Numbered from the stretch's first letter, positions 19,478-29,649 are shown. The stretch is DNA of 49,925 nt from Candidatus Saccharimonadota bacterium (GCA_028286405.1 JAQBRP010000003.1:1-49925); one strand, 5' to 3'. Notes: a model not told the origin generated them from the letters alone. Program-made: numbers and translations.

Positions 19478-20731
19478 TTGGCTGGTGGCTCACAGAAGTC
19501 GCTCGACACCGCAGTTGCTATGATGCAGCAGGACGGCGCGCCAGCGTACCAAATTGATCACTTTGCTCGGCAATTTAAGCTTGTCGCCGAGGGTTTCGAT
19601 GGGCTAATCCTTGAAGAAAGCATTCGGCCGCTTGAGGAGCCGATGAGATTGGAATCGCTGCCAGCGCAGCTCTATGATTCCAAGAGTGGTTACCGGGTGG
19701 CATCGTTGAAATTAAACGGAGGCATGGGGACGACTATGGGTCTGGACGGCCCGAAATCACTCTTACCGGTTAAGGACGGCAAGACATTTCTGGCAATCGT
19801 GCTTGAGCAGTACGCGCAACACCATCAAGGTGATCGTCTACTACTCATGAACTCGTTTTACACGCACGCAAAAACCACAGAGTTTCTGGGCGAAGCGCCA
19901 CCGGACGGTGTAGATTGCTTCCAGCAAGGGAGGGTACCAAGGCTACAAGAAGGCAACCTCATGCCGCTTGATGCTGCAGTGTGGGGCGATGCGGCCTGGT
20001 GCCCACCGGGGCATGGGCAAGTGCTTGATGTCTTAGCCGCCGGGCTGGCGGATGACCTACGCAGCCAGGGCGTACGCTATGTGTTTATTTCAAACATAGA
20101 TAATCTCGGCGCAACTGTTGACCCGGTCGTGCCGGAGTATATGAAAGCCAACAGCATACCGTGGTTGACTGAAGTCAGTCAACGCGACCAGACTGATATT
20201 AAAGGTGGCCATGTTGCTATATATCGCGACAGTGGAGAGCTGTTGGTTCGAGATTCGAACATGACCGCCGAAACTGACATGCCTGCCTATAGCGATATCG
20301 CCCGGCACAGGTTCTTCAGTACCAATAATCATTGGCTTGATCTTGAAGCGCTGGATACGCCAGCGTTCAAAAAGAACCATGATCTGCCTTTAATTGTGAA
20401 TCATAAGCAGGTGAAAAGTCCTACGTCGGAGGCCAAGATCATCCAGCTGGAAACAGGCATCGGTACGGCCATAGGCATGTTTAAGGGGGCTCAAGCAATG
20501 CTCGTGCCACGATCCCGGTTTATTCCGGTTAAGGATATACCGCAGTGGCTATTGGTGCGTTCTGACTGGTTCACCTTGCAGGCAGACGGCTTACTCGTCG
20601 AACCTGACGCTGCAAACCGGCCAGCGGTAAACAGTAATACGATTCATCATGGCTCTCCCGAAGAGGCGCTGCAGTACTATTTGAGCCACCCGGACTTTGA
20701 GCACCATCTTGGGCAAGAAAATTTACAGTAG
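19478..20731 (+). CDS. UDPGP-type (eukaryote-like) UTP--glucose-1-phosphate uridylyltransferase family protein
   Basis: LKLNGGMGTTMGLDGPKSLLPVKDGKTFL, FISNIDNLGATVDP; TTG start. Confidence 0.88.
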   Translation: MAGGSQKSLDTAVAMMQQDGAPAYQIDHFARQFKLVAEGFDGLILEESIRPLEEPMRLESLPAQLYDSKSGYRVASLKLNGGMGTTMGLDGPKSLLPVKDGKTFLAIVLEQYAQHHQGDRLLLMNSFYTHAKTTEFLGEAPPDGVDCFQQGRVPRLQEGNLMPLDAAVWGDAAWCPPGHGQVLDVLAAGLADDLRSQGVRYVFISNIDNLGATVDPVVPEYMKANSIPWLTEVSQRDQTDIKGGHVAIYRDSGELLVRDSNMTAETDMPAYSDIARHRFFSTNNHWLDLEALDTPAFKKNHDLPLIVNHKQVKSPTSEAKIIQLETGIGTAIGMFKGAQAMLVPRSRFIPVKDIPQWLLVRSDWFTLQADGLLVEPDAANRPAVNSNTIHHGSPEEALQYYLSHPDFEHHLGQENLQ

Positions 20732-20760
20732 CAAACTAGTATTGCTGTATACTAAAGATT

Positions 20761-21033
20761 ATGGAATTACACCTCAACACCCTCAATCAGACCCTACTAA
20801 TTATTACCGCGCTGGGCATCACCTTGTTCTTCTTACTTGGTGCCGCATTGTTCATTGCTCTGCTGGTGCTCGTCAGCAAAATCAAAAAAGTCGTGGCTAA
20901 GGCCGAAGACGCCATTGTCTCAGTCGAAGAAGCCACCGAAACCATTAAGAACATAGGCTCGCAGGCCGGTGGCCCCTTGGCGGTCTTTAAGATTATCAAA
21001 AACATTATGGATGTGGTCGGTAAGAAGAAATAA
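20761..21033 (+). CDS. Small single-TM protein (DUF948-like)
   Basis: TM helix then amphipathic coil; followed by YtxH-like gene; start 7 nt after TATACT. Confidence 0.75.
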   Translation: MELHLNTLNQTLLIITALGITLFFLLGAALFIALLVLVSKIKKVVAKAEDAIVSVEEATETIKNIGSQAGGPLAVFKIIKNIMDVVGKKK

Positions 21034-21034
21034 T

Positions 21035-21442
21035 ATGGGAAAATCAAACGCATTTAAGAAAATTGCTGTCGGTGCCGCGCTTGCTGGTGCAGCCGGCTAT
21101 GTTGTTGGTGTCCTAACTGCTCCAAACGAGGGTAAAAAAACTCGTCAGCAGCTTAAAAAGACGGCCGAAAACAGCGTCGGTGATGTTGAAAAGCAGCTCA
21201 AACAACTGCATAGCGAACTCGGCGATTTAGTAGCTGACGCCAAAGACGGCGGCAGTGAGCTATCTGGCCGTATGCAAAAGAAGTTTGGTGGCGCTGTCGA
21301 TAACGCTCGTGATGCCAAAGACAAGCTACGCCAAGTACTCAGCTCGGTACACGAAGGCGAAGCCAGCGACAAAGATCTCAAAAAAGCCCTCGAAGACGCT
21401 CGCCGTTCTCTGAACCACCTCAAGCAATTCATCAAGAAGTAA
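21035..21442 (+). CDS. YtxH-domain (gas-vesicle-like) protein
   Basis: KKIAVGAALAGAAGYVVGVLTAPNEGKKTRQQLKK; ATG at 21035 within the longer ORF 20969-21442. Confidence 0.8.
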   Translation: MGKSNAFKKIAVGAALAGAAGYVVGVLTAPNEGKKTRQQLKKTAENSVGDVEKQLKQLHSELGDLVADAKDGGSELSGRMQKKFGGAVDNARDAKDKLRQVLSSVHEGEASDKDLKKALEDARRSLNHLKQFIKK

Positions 21443-21533
21443 CCGTTGTAAAACAGTACCGGCGGGCTTCAATCGGCCGGCCTTTTGGACTATACTGAAG
21501 TATAAGCAGAAAGAGTCCAGAGGGAATAATTTA

Positions 21534-24500
21534 GTGGTAACAAAAACAAACGCGCTGCAAGCCAGCGATTATGTCCACCTCCACAACCACACGCAGTACA
21601 GCCTGCTTGATGGCCTAACAAAAGTACCGGCCCTTATTGACTATGTAAAACAAAAAGACATGGTGGCCGTCGCCCAAACCGATCACGGTACCATGAGCGG
21701 GGCGATTGAATTTTACAAAACCGCTACCGCCGAGGGTGTGAAGCCAATTATTGGTATGGAAACCTATGTGGCGGCGCGGACTCATCTTGATAAAGACCCG
21801 GGCAAAGACAAGCCCAACTTCCACCTAATACTGCTGGCCATGAACAACCAGGGCTATCAGAACCTCATGGCCCTGAGCACGACCGCCAATCTTGACGGCT
21901 TCTACTACAAACCGCGCGTTGATCATGAACTGCTCAAGAAATATAACGAGGGCCTGATTGTTCTGAGCGGCTGTATTGGCGGTGAGGTTGGCGACGCCAT
22001 CCGCAACGAACAATATGACCAAGCCAAACATATTGCCGAGTGGTATAAATCGGTATTTGGCGACCGATATTACATTGAAGTCCAAGACCACGGCCATCCC
22101 GATCACCCCAGTAAGTGGACGGAACAAGAGCGGGTTAACAAGGGCTTATTGCAGCTTGCCAAAGAGCTTAATATTCAGCTAGTAGTAACTTGTGATGCCC
22201 ACTATTTGAAGCACGAAGACCAAGAAGCGCACGAGATTTTACTGTGCGTACAGACCGGCTCGTTCCTGAGCGATGAGAAGCGTATGAGCCTCAAAAACTT
22301 TGAGCTGCACGTTACCGACCCGACCGAGATTATAGAACGCTGGAGTGCGCTGTGGCCAGAAGCTATCAGCAATACCCGGGCAATCGCCGACCGCTGTGAC
22401 GTTACCATTGAGCTTGGTAAAATCCTGATTCCCAAGTTCCCGGTGCCCAAGGGCGAAGACGAAAAATCGTACCTCGATAAGCTGACCTACCGAGGACTAG
22501 CCTGGCGCTATGGCGGCGTCAGCCCCGAAGACAGCGAAAAACTGTCGGTTGCCGAGGCTCGTAAAAAGCTCAGCAAAGAGATTATTGAGCGGGCCGACTA
22601 CGAGCTGGGCATTATGGACTCTATGGGCTTTAACGGCTACTTCCTGATTGTGCAGGACTTTATGGGTTGGGGTAAGGACCAGGGCATTGTATTTGGGCCG
22701 GGTCGTGGTTCGGCTGCCGGCTCAATTGTGGCCTACGCCTTGCGTATTACTGAAATTGAACCGCTGCGCTACAGTTTAATGTTTGAACGGTTCCTGAACC
22801 CCAGTCGTATTAGCATGCCCGACATCGACATCGACATTCAAGATACCCGCCGTGGCGAAGTTATTCAGTACTGTGTCGAAAAATATGGTGAAGACCGAGT
22901 GGCCAACATCGTGACCTTTGGCCGCATGGCAGCCCGTAATGCCGTTCGCGATGTTTCCCGCGTGCTGCAAGTGCCCTATGCCGAAGCCGACCGTCTGTCT
23001 AAGATGATCCCCCCGCCTATCCAGGGCCGGCATATTCCGCTAGCTGAGTCGATTAAAAAGGATCCCGATCTAAAAGCCGAGTACGAGCAAAACGAAACCG
23101 CTCGCCGGGTGTTTGACTTGGCCGTACAAATGGAAGGTACCATTCGCTCTCATGGCGTGCATGCCGCGGGCGTAGTGATTGCGCCTGATTCAATTGTGAA
23201 GTTTGTGCCACTCGAAATGGCTCAAAAAGGGGTTATTGCCACACAGTATCCTATGGGGCCTGTCGAAGAGTTGGGCCTTTTAAAGATGGACTTTTTGGGC
23301 CTTTCTAACTTGACCATCCTCAACAACGCCCTGCGTATTATTCGCAAGGTGTACAAGCAAGACATTAACCTCAACGAAATCCCCAATGAAGATGAAGCCA
23401 CCTTCCAGCTACTGCAGCGGGCCGACACCACGGGCGTCTTCCAGCTAGAATCCGCCGGCATGAAACGCTACCTGAAGGAACTCAAGCCGACCTTATTTGA
23501 GGACATTATTGCTATGGGTGCCTTGTACCGCCCCGGTCCGATGTCGGAAATTCCGCGCTTCATTGAAGGCAAAAACAACCCGGCCTCGATTAGCTACCTG
23601 CACGAATCATTAGAGCCAATCCTGGGTGATACCTACGGTGTGATGGTCTACCAGGAACAGATTATTAAGCTTCTGCAGATGGTTGCTGGCTACACCCCAG
23701 GCGAGGCCGATCTAGTGCGCAAAGCCATTGGTAAAAAGAACCGCAATATTATGATGGCCGAAGAACCAAAGTTCATCGACGGCTGTATTAAGCAGGGGCT
23801 AACTCCGGCTGGCGCTAAGCAGTTATGGAAACAAATCCAGCCCTTTGCCGACTACTCCTTCAACAAGGCCCACGCTACCTGCTATGCGCAGATTGCTTAC
23901 TGGACGGCCTACCTAAAGGCTCATTACCCGGCTGCCTTTATGGCCGCCTTAATGACCAGCGACTACGACGATACCGACCGCCTGGCTATTGAAATTACCG
24001 AATGTAAAAAGATGGGCATTCAGGTGTTGCCGCCCGATGTTAACGAATCATTCGTTGAGTTTGCCGTGGTGCCTGACCCTAAGAACCCCGATAACCGCCT
24101 ACCGCCTATCCGGTTTGGCATGAATGCCATTAAAAATGTTGGCACCGGGGCGGTGGAAGAAATCCTGCGAGCCCGTAAAGAAGACGGCCAGTTTGACGAC
24201 CTAGAGCAGTTTTTGAGCACCGTGAATCCGCGAGTGGTGAATCGCAAAGCCATGGAAAGCCTGGTTAAAGCCGGTGCCTTCGATCGCTTTGGCGAGCGTT
24301 CCAAGCTACTGTTTAATCTAGAAATGATGTTGGCCTTCGCCCAGCGCCTGCAAAAGCAAGCCAGCAGCGGGCAGGTCGACCTGTTTGGCAATGCTACCGG
24401 TGATGTTGTAGTCGAGCGCGCCAAGCTGGAATTGCAAGTGTCAACCGAACAGCACGATACCCGTGAGCAACTACTGTGGGAGCGTGAGCTGCTGGGGCTG

Positions 24501-25190
24501 TACCTGAGCCAGCACCCGCTAGAGCTGTTTGAAGCCTACCTAAGCGAACAATGTACGCCGCTGAAGGAGCTAAAGCCGGAACACGATGGTCGAGTGATTA
24601 GTATTGGCGGTTCCATTGCTGACGTCCGTGAGATTGTCACCAAAAACGGTAAAAAAATGGCCTTTGTGAAATTGGAAGACGGTAGTGGCGAAATTGAGCT
24701 GATTCTATTCCCCAATGCACTGCAGCAGACGCTCGGTATTTGGGAGCGCGACCGCGTTGTGTTGGTTCGTGGCCGCGTCAACGCCAAGGACCGCGACGGC
24801 AACATGAGCAGTGAAGCCAAGGTTATGGTTGATGACGCCCGTGAGGTCACCGTGCAGCAGGCCACGGGCTATCAGCCAACCGGCAAGAAACCCAAGGTTC
24901 CCAAGCCAAACACCAAAGCAGCAATGCCCGGTCCCGGTGCTAAGGCGGCCGATGCCAAGCCCAAAGATCAGAAGTTATATATTCGCCTAGAGAGCAGCCA
25001 AGACCAGGCCCAGCTCACCAGTCTGAAGCAAACGCTGGATTCCTTCCGTGGTACCACTGAAGTGGTGCTGGTGCTTGGCAGTGATAGTTCACGGCAAGCA
25101 ATTAAGCTCCCCACTGGTGTTGACCGCGAAAGCGATGCCGTCTTCCGCTTGCGCGAACTGGTCGGCGCAGACAACATCCGCTTGCAGTAA
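21534..25190 (+). CDS. dnaE: DNA polymerase III subunit alpha
   Basis: PHP domain HLHNHTQYSLLDG, FGPGRGSAAGSIVAY, MPDIDIDIQDTRRGEV, OB-fold region; GTG start. Confidence 0.98.
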   Translation: MVTKTNALQASDYVHLHNHTQYSLLDGLTKVPALIDYVKQKDMVAVAQTDHGTMSGAIEFYKTATAEGVKPIIGMETYVAARTHLDKDPGKDKPNFHLILLAMNNQGYQNLMALSTTANLDGFYYKPRVDHELLKKYNEGLIVLSGCIGGEVGDAIRNEQYDQAKHIAEWYKSVFGDRYYIEVQDHGHPDHPSKWTEQERVNKGLLQLAKELNIQLVVTCDAHYLKHEDQEAHEILLCVQTGSFLSDEKRMSLKNFELHVTDPTEIIERWSALWPEAISNTRAIADRCDVTIELGKILIPKFPVPKGEDEKSYLDKLTYRGLAWRYGGVSPEDSEKLSVAEARKKLSKEIIERADYELGIMDSMGFNGYFLIVQDFMGWGKDQGIVFGPGRGSAAGSIVAYALRITEIEPLRYSLMFERFLNPSRISMPDIDIDIQDTRRGEVIQYCVEKYGEDRVANIVTFGRMAARNAVRDVSRVLQVPYAEADRLSKMIPPPIQGRHIPLAESIKKDPDLKAEYEQNETARRVFDLAVQMEGTIRSHGVHAAGVVIAPDSIVKFVPLEMAQKGVIATQYPMGPVEELGLLKMDFLGLSNLTILNNALRIIRKVYKQDINLNEIPNEDEATFQLLQRADTTGVFQLESAGMKRYLKELKPTLFEDIIAMGALYRPGPMSEIPRFIEGKNNPASISYLHESLEPILGDTYGVMVYQEQIIKLLQMVAGYTPGEADLVRKAIGKKNRNIMMAEEPKFIDGCIKQGLTPAGAKQLWKQIQPFADYSFNKAHATCYAQIAYWTAYLKAHYPAAFMAALMTSDYDDTDRLAIEITECKKMGIQVLPPDVNESFVEFAVVPDPKNPDNRLPPIRFGMNAIKNVGTGAVEEILRARKEDGQFDDLEQFLSTVNPRVVNRKAMESLVKAGAFDRFGERSKLLFNLEMMLAFAQRLQKQASSGQVDLFGNATGDVVVERAKLELQVSTEQHDTREQLLWERELLGLYLSQHPLELFEAYLSEQCTPLKELKPEHDGRVISIGGSIADVREIVTKNGKKMAFVKLEDGSGEIELILFPNALQQTLGIWERDRVVLVRGRVNAKDRDGNMSSEAKVMVDDAREVTVQQATGYQPTGKKPKVPKPNTKAAMPGPGAKAADAKPKDQKLYIRLESSQDQAQLTSLKQTLDSFRGTTEVVLVLGSDSSRQAIKLPTGVDRESDAVFRLRELVGADNIRLQ

Positions 25191-25213
25191 GTGCGTTTCT
25201 GCCTTGAAAAAAG

Positions 25214-25278
25214 CACTCCAAAAAGTAGTATACGTTTGTTACTAATTTAGTAATCGATATATACCTGTTCTTGAAGTG
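25214..25278. repeat. Degenerate copy of 65-bp palindromic element (copy 1)
   Basis: Left arm cactccaaaaagtagtatacgtttg matches copy 2 left arm at 24/25 positions; centre TTACTAA-T-TTAGTAA is palindromic; right arm degraded. Confidence 0.8.
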
Positions 25279-25311
25279 TCTGTAGGTAGGCGCACCCTAC
25301 CGAACCAAGGG

Positions 25312-26178
25312 TTAGTGGATGAAACCGGCGGTGTGAGTGAGCAGCACGGCGCTGACGGCCACGGCTACGAATAACGTGTCGAGCAAGGGGTGATGCAGTA
25401 CGAACAGCTCGCCGCGGCTAACCAGCTTGCGCCAGGCAATGCCGTGACGGATGAGTACGGCTATGATTGCCAGGCTGCCGATCAGACCCACGATAAAGCC
25501 ACTCATAGCTGGCGCTGCCATGGCTTGTATACGACTGACATTGTCGGCAGCCAGCGGTAGCCGGGTGCTGGCGGGGGCTACCGCGCCGCCTGATGGGCTA
25601 GCGTACATGGCGACCACCACTGTTTCGGTGCCATGGCCGAGGTAATTTGCTGATTGGGCAACACCAAAACCCACTTCGCTAAATGAGGTGTCGAGCATGT
25701 TGGCGCGGTGTTCGTCGCTGTGCATCCAGGCATTAGTGACGCTGCTGGCTGAATCGAAGCCGTAGGCTAAGTTTTCGCCGGCGGTCTGGTACTGGAAGCC
25801 AGCGGCAGTTATAAATTTCCAGGGCTTTTCGCCATCCGGTGAGCTGTGTGACCAATAATTTTGAGTCACCATATCGTCGGCCTTCGATTGGGCTGCTTGC
25901 TGTAGTTGATCGTTAAGGCTGAGGGTACCACGTTGGCTGTTTTGGCGATCGACATTGGTGGAGTCCAGCAGGGCTTGCTGTGTCAGGTTGGTGTGTTCAC
26001 CGAGTACGGTAACTGATCGGCTGAGGAGGGAGTTAACAAATAGCCCAGCGGCAATAACGGCAATCATCGGCAGATAGGGCCAGTACGATTTTATGTAGTG
26101 TTTAGTCTGCCGGTGGTGGGCAGCGACGCGTTTCTTGTGGTGGGTAGTTTTTGGTTTGGTTTTAGTGGCTATAGCCAT
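25312..26178 (-). CDS. CAP/SCP-domain (PR-1-like) membrane-anchored protein
   Basis: YWSHSSPDGEKPWKFITAAGFQYQTAGENLAYGF, WMHSDEHRANMLDTSFSEVGFGVA. Confidence 0.9.
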   Translation of the reverse strand: MAIATKTKPKTTHHKKRVAAHHRQTKHYIKSYWPYLPMIAVIAAGLFVNSLLSRSVTVLGEHTNLTQQALLDSTNVDRQNSQRGTLSLNDQLQQAAQSKADDMVTQNYWSHSSPDGEKPWKFITAAGFQYQTAGENLAYGFDSASSVTNAWMHSDEHRANMLDTSFSEVGFGVAQSANYLGHGTETVVVAMYASPSGGAVAPASTRLPLAADNVSRIQAMAAPAMSGFIVGLIGSLAIIAVLIRHGIAWRKLVSRGELFVLHHPLLDTLFVAVAVSAVLLTHTAGFIH

Positions 26179-26208
26179 ACTGCCTACATTACAGCATAAG
26201 CGGTACTA

Positions 26209-26709
26209 TTATGCAACGAATCGGCAGTGGTACAGTGCCATGGCGGCGGCTTGCACCACATTGTACGATTCCTTTTGGCCAAACATCGGAATTTCTAACG
26301 CAATATCACATTGTTCTAACACCTCTGGCTCGATACCTTCCACCTCTCGACCAAGAATGATTACCAGTTGCTCCGGCGTGTGATAGTCGGGGAGCTTAAC
26401 ACTGTCTTCCGTTTGCTCCAGGGCGGCCACGGTGTAACCTTGCTGCTTGAGCCCGGCAATAACCTTGAAGATATCGGCCTGGCGGCTCCAGTTTTGGCTG
26501 CTTTCAGCGCCCAGGGCAGTTTTTTGGATAAGCTTGCCGACCTTAACCTGTTCGTGCGGCAGGCGGGGATCGTCTTGAGTAAGGGGTGGAAAAGGCGTGT
26601 AGCCGCTCAAAATTACTTCATCGATGCCCAGTCCCTCGGCAGTGCGCAGCAGGGAACCAACGTTATGGGCGCTGCGCAAGTTGTGGGCAATGACGATAAT
26701 CTGTTTCAT
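26209..26709 (-). CDS. SpoU/TrmH-family RNA methyltransferase
   Basis: AHNLRSAHNVGSLLRTAEGLGIDEVILSG, IILGREVEGIEPEVLEQCD, IPMFGQKESYNVVQAAAMALY; start at MKQ. Confidence 0.93.
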   Translation of the reverse strand: MKQIIVIAHNLRSAHNVGSLLRTAEGLGIDEVILSGYTPFPPLTQDDPRLPHEQVKVGKLIQKTALGAESSQNWSRQADIFKVIAGLKQQGYTVAALEQTEDSVKLPDYHTPEQLVIILGREVEGIEPEVLEQCDIALEIPMFGQKESYNVVQAAAMALYHCRFVA

Positions 26710-26760
26710 TCCCCTACTATAACGCACTAAACTGCTCATGCTTTTGCTATACTGATAGAT

Positions 26761-28365
26761 ATGTCACAAGACGCTCGTTATGATGAAGAGCAGGCCACCC
26801 AGCGCCGAGCCCAGGTACTTAACTTTCCTTATTTTGATACCTCGCAAGTTGGCGACAAGCAGCTCTTCCATGAACTGTTAACGGTTCCAGAGCTGTACAG
26901 TATGCGAGCTATTCCGCTGCAGTCGGTAAAGGGTAATATTCACTTTGGCATTACCACCACCACTTCGCAGCAGGCCATTAAGCAATTGCAACAGCGCTTT
27001 GCCGATGTGCGCACTGACTTTTCAATTATTTCGGACGCCGGTTACCGGGATTACATGCGACTCTACGACCCGCCCAAACAAGTGGTGTATCAGGATATTG
27101 CTATAAATCAGACCGGCGGTGGCCAAGTTGATCAGATTTCGGCCATGCTTGAGCAAGTTCGGGCCGACGACATGTTGGCTTACCTGGTGGCCCAAGCCCA
27201 CAACTTAGCCGCTTCTGACATTCACATTGAATGTCAGGTTGATAATGTGCGGATTCGCTTCCGCATTGACGGCGTGTTGCACTCAATTGCGGTGCTGAGT
27301 TATGAAAAATACCGCGTGCTGCTATCGGCTATTGCGAGCGCCGGTAACATTTCGACGGCCGCCGACGAGGCTCAGCAGGGCCACATTGCCCAAAAGGTCA
27401 AAATGGCCGACGGCAACGAAGTTGATGTCAATGTGCGGTTGGAAACGGTGCCGACGATTCATGGCATTGATGCGGTGATGCGTTTATTTAACATGGATGC
27501 CGAGCGCTACACCTTGGATCGTCTGGGTCTGTCTGATAGCGAACGTAAGGTGATCGACGAGATTATTGCCAAGCCAACTGGTCTAGTAATGGTTGTTGGC
27601 CCGACTGGCTCGGGTAAAACCACCACGCTGTACTCGGTGCTCAATTCGCTGAACAGTGATGAGCGCAAAATTATCACCGTTGAAGATCCGGTGGAATACC
27701 AGTTCCCGGGCATTGTCCAAATTCCGGTGCACGCCAGCGAGGGCGGCAACGACAACAAGTTTGCCGACAAGCTTCGCGCTATTTTGCGCCTGGATCCCGA
27801 TATTGTCATGGTGGGCGAAATTCGTGATAACGACACCGCCCACACTGCGCTGCAAGCTGCTTTGACTGGTCACTTGGTGTTGGCCACCTTCCACGCCGCC
27901 TCAGCAGCAGCTGCTCTGACACGCCTGCAAGATGTCATTGGTCAAAACCCGCTGTTCGTGTCGGCCATTCGTTTGGTGATGGCCCAGCGCCTCGTGCGCA
28001 AGCTGGATGATTCCCTGAAGCAGCCGGTTGACCCAACTGAGGCTGAATGGAACAAGATTGTCGAAGTTATTAACAGCCTGCCACAAGGTACCGAGCGACC
28101 AAACCTCGACGGACTCAAGCTGTATAAACCGGGTAGCTCACCCGAAAATCCCTATGGCTTTAGAGGACAAATAGCGATTCGTGAACAATTTGTAATGACC
28201 GATGAGCTACGCAGTATTCTGGAACGTCCCAACCACATCTTGAGCTCGCAAGACATTGAAGCCGCGGCTACCAAGAGCGGCATGCGCACCATGCTACAGG
28301 ACGCTATGCTCAAAGTAGTGGCCGGCGAAACGACGCTGGACGAAATTTTCCGCGTTGTTGGCTAG
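26761..28365 (+). CDS. GspE/PilB-family type II secretion/type IV pilus ATPase
   Basis: Walker A GPTGSGKTTTLYSVL, Asp box PDIVMVGEIRDNDTAHTALQAALTGHLVLATFH. Confidence 0.95.
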   Translation: MSQDARYDEEQATQRRAQVLNFPYFDTSQVGDKQLFHELLTVPELYSMRAIPLQSVKGNIHFGITTTTSQQAIKQLQQRFADVRTDFSIISDAGYRDYMRLYDPPKQVVYQDIAINQTGGGQVDQISAMLEQVRADDMLAYLVAQAHNLAASDIHIECQVDNVRIRFRIDGVLHSIAVLSYEKYRVLLSAIASAGNISTAADEAQQGHIAQKVKMADGNEVDVNVRLETVPTIHGIDAVMRLFNMDAERYTLDRLGLSDSERKVIDEIIAKPTGLVMVVGPTGSGKTTTLYSVLNSLNSDERKIITVEDPVEYQFPGIVQIPVHASEGGNDNKFADKLRAILRLDPDIVMVGEIRDNDTAHTALQAALTGHLVLATFHAASAAAALTRLQDVIGQNPLFVSAIRLVMAQRLVRKLDDSLKQPVDPTEAEWNKIVEVINSLPQGTERPNLDGLKLYKPGSSPENPYGFRGQIAIREQFVMTDELRSILERPNHILSSQDIEAAATKSGMRTMLQDAMLKVVAGETTLDEIFRVVG

Positions 28366-29504
28366 ATTATTATCTTGGCTATTTCTGGCACCAGACGCTC
28401 GTCCCCAATAGGCGGTACGATGTGTTCGACATCAGGGTTCTCGACCAAGGCAGCTATGACTTCGGCGGCTTTGATTTTGTGTTGATCGGTGATTTGCCGG
28501 ACGCGGTTGTCGAGGGCTCCACGGAAAATGCCTGGGAAAGCCAAGGCGTTGTTTACTTGGTTTGGGAAGTCGCTACGACCAGTCGCCACAATGGCCGCAC
28601 CGGCTGCCAGGGCTTCGTCAGGAAAGATTTCAGGGGTTGGATTAGCCATAGCAAAAATAATCGGGTCTTTAGCCATGCTTTTGACCAGTTCGGCAGTTAG
28701 TAGGCCTGGTTGCGAAACGCCAATGAAAATATCGGCACCACTCACGGCGTCGGCAAGTGAGCCTTCTACGTTGTTGGGGTTAGTGAACTCCAGCAGTAGT
28801 TCTTTGCTGGTGTTAAGCTTTGCACGACCCTTATAAATAATGCCGGTGCTGTCGACGGCAATAACCTCTACGCCGGGGGCGTATAGGTGCAGTAGTTTAG
28901 CTATGGCTACGCCAGCGGCACCTGCCCCAACTAAAACAACTTTAGAGTTTTTGAGCTCACGGTCAGTAAGCTTCGTGGCGTTAATAAGACCGGCCAGCGT
29001 CACCACGGCGGTGCCGTGCTGATCATCATGAAATACCGGGATGGGCAACATTTTTTTAAGGCGCTCTTCGATTTCAAAACACAGGGGTGCGGCAATGTCT
29101 TCGAGGTTTATGCCGCCAAAACTCGGCGCTATGGCAGCCGCAGCAGCTACAATTTCGTCGGCGGTGTGGACATTCAAAACTATCGGCACGGCGTCGATGT
29201 CGGCAAAGTGCTTGAACAGCATGCTTTTACCCTCCATGACGGGTAAGGCACCTTCGGGGCCAATATTGCCTAAGCCCAAAACGGCCGAGCCATCACTAAT
29301 AACAGCGACGTTGTTATTAGTCCAGGTGTAATCACGGGTTTCTTCGGGGTGCTTCGCCAGGTGGCTCGACACGGCACCGACACCAGGCGTGTAATAGGTG
29401 CTCAGCTTGTCTTTGCTGTCGAGCGTGTCACGCAGCTGAATGCTGATTTTACCCTTCAGCGCCTTGCTTTGGTCGAGGGCGAGTTGCTTGTAGTCTTTTG
29501 GCAT
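28362..29504 (-). CDS. NAD(P)-dependent malic enzyme
   Basis: YTPGVGAVS, DGSAVLGLGNIGPEGALPVMEGK, FHDDQHGTAVVTLAGL. Confidence 0.95.
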   Translation of the reverse strand: MPKDYKQLALDQSKALKGKISIQLRDTLDSKDKLSTYYTPGVGAVSSHLAKHPEETRDYTWTNNNVAVISDGSAVLGLGNIGPEGALPVMEGKSMLFKHFADIDAVPIVLNVHTADEIVAAAAAIAPSFGGINLEDIAAPLCFEIEERLKKMLPIPVFHDDQHGTAVVTLAGLINATKLTDRELKNSKVVLVGAGAAGVAIAKLLHLYAPGVEVIAVDSTGIIYKGRAKLNTSKELLLEFTNPNNVEGSLADAVSGADIFIGVSQPGLLTAELVKSMAKDPIIFAMANPTPEIFPDEALAAGAAIVATGRSDFPNQVNNALAFPGIFRGALDNRVRQITDQHKIKAAEVIAALVENPDVEHIVPPIGDERLVPEIAKIII

Positions 29505-29511
29505 ACCTATA

Positions 29512-29649
29512 TTATAACAATGTTTGGTTGGGTGTTCGCTCGAACATCACACCGGTCATGTATATGAACCTGTCGGCGAGTAACGTAGCTCTGTCTAGCT
29601 CTGGGGCGTTATCTTCTATGTGCAATGTGGGTTCTTCTGGAGTAGTCAT
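29512..29649 (-). CDS. Possible 45-aa small protein upstream of malic enzyme
   Basis: MTTPEEPTLHIEDNAPELDRATLLADRFIYMTGVMFERTPNQTLL*; start 6 nt after extended -10 TGgTATACT. Confidence 0.45.
   Translation of the reverse strand: MTTPEEPTLHIEDNAPELDRATLLADRFIYMTGVMFERTPNQTLL

Noticed and set aside
21461-21487. Possible terminator before dnaE (ccggcgggcttcaatcggccggcctttt)
   Set aside because: Only about 5 contiguous pairs can be drawn with a 12-nt loop; too weak to call.
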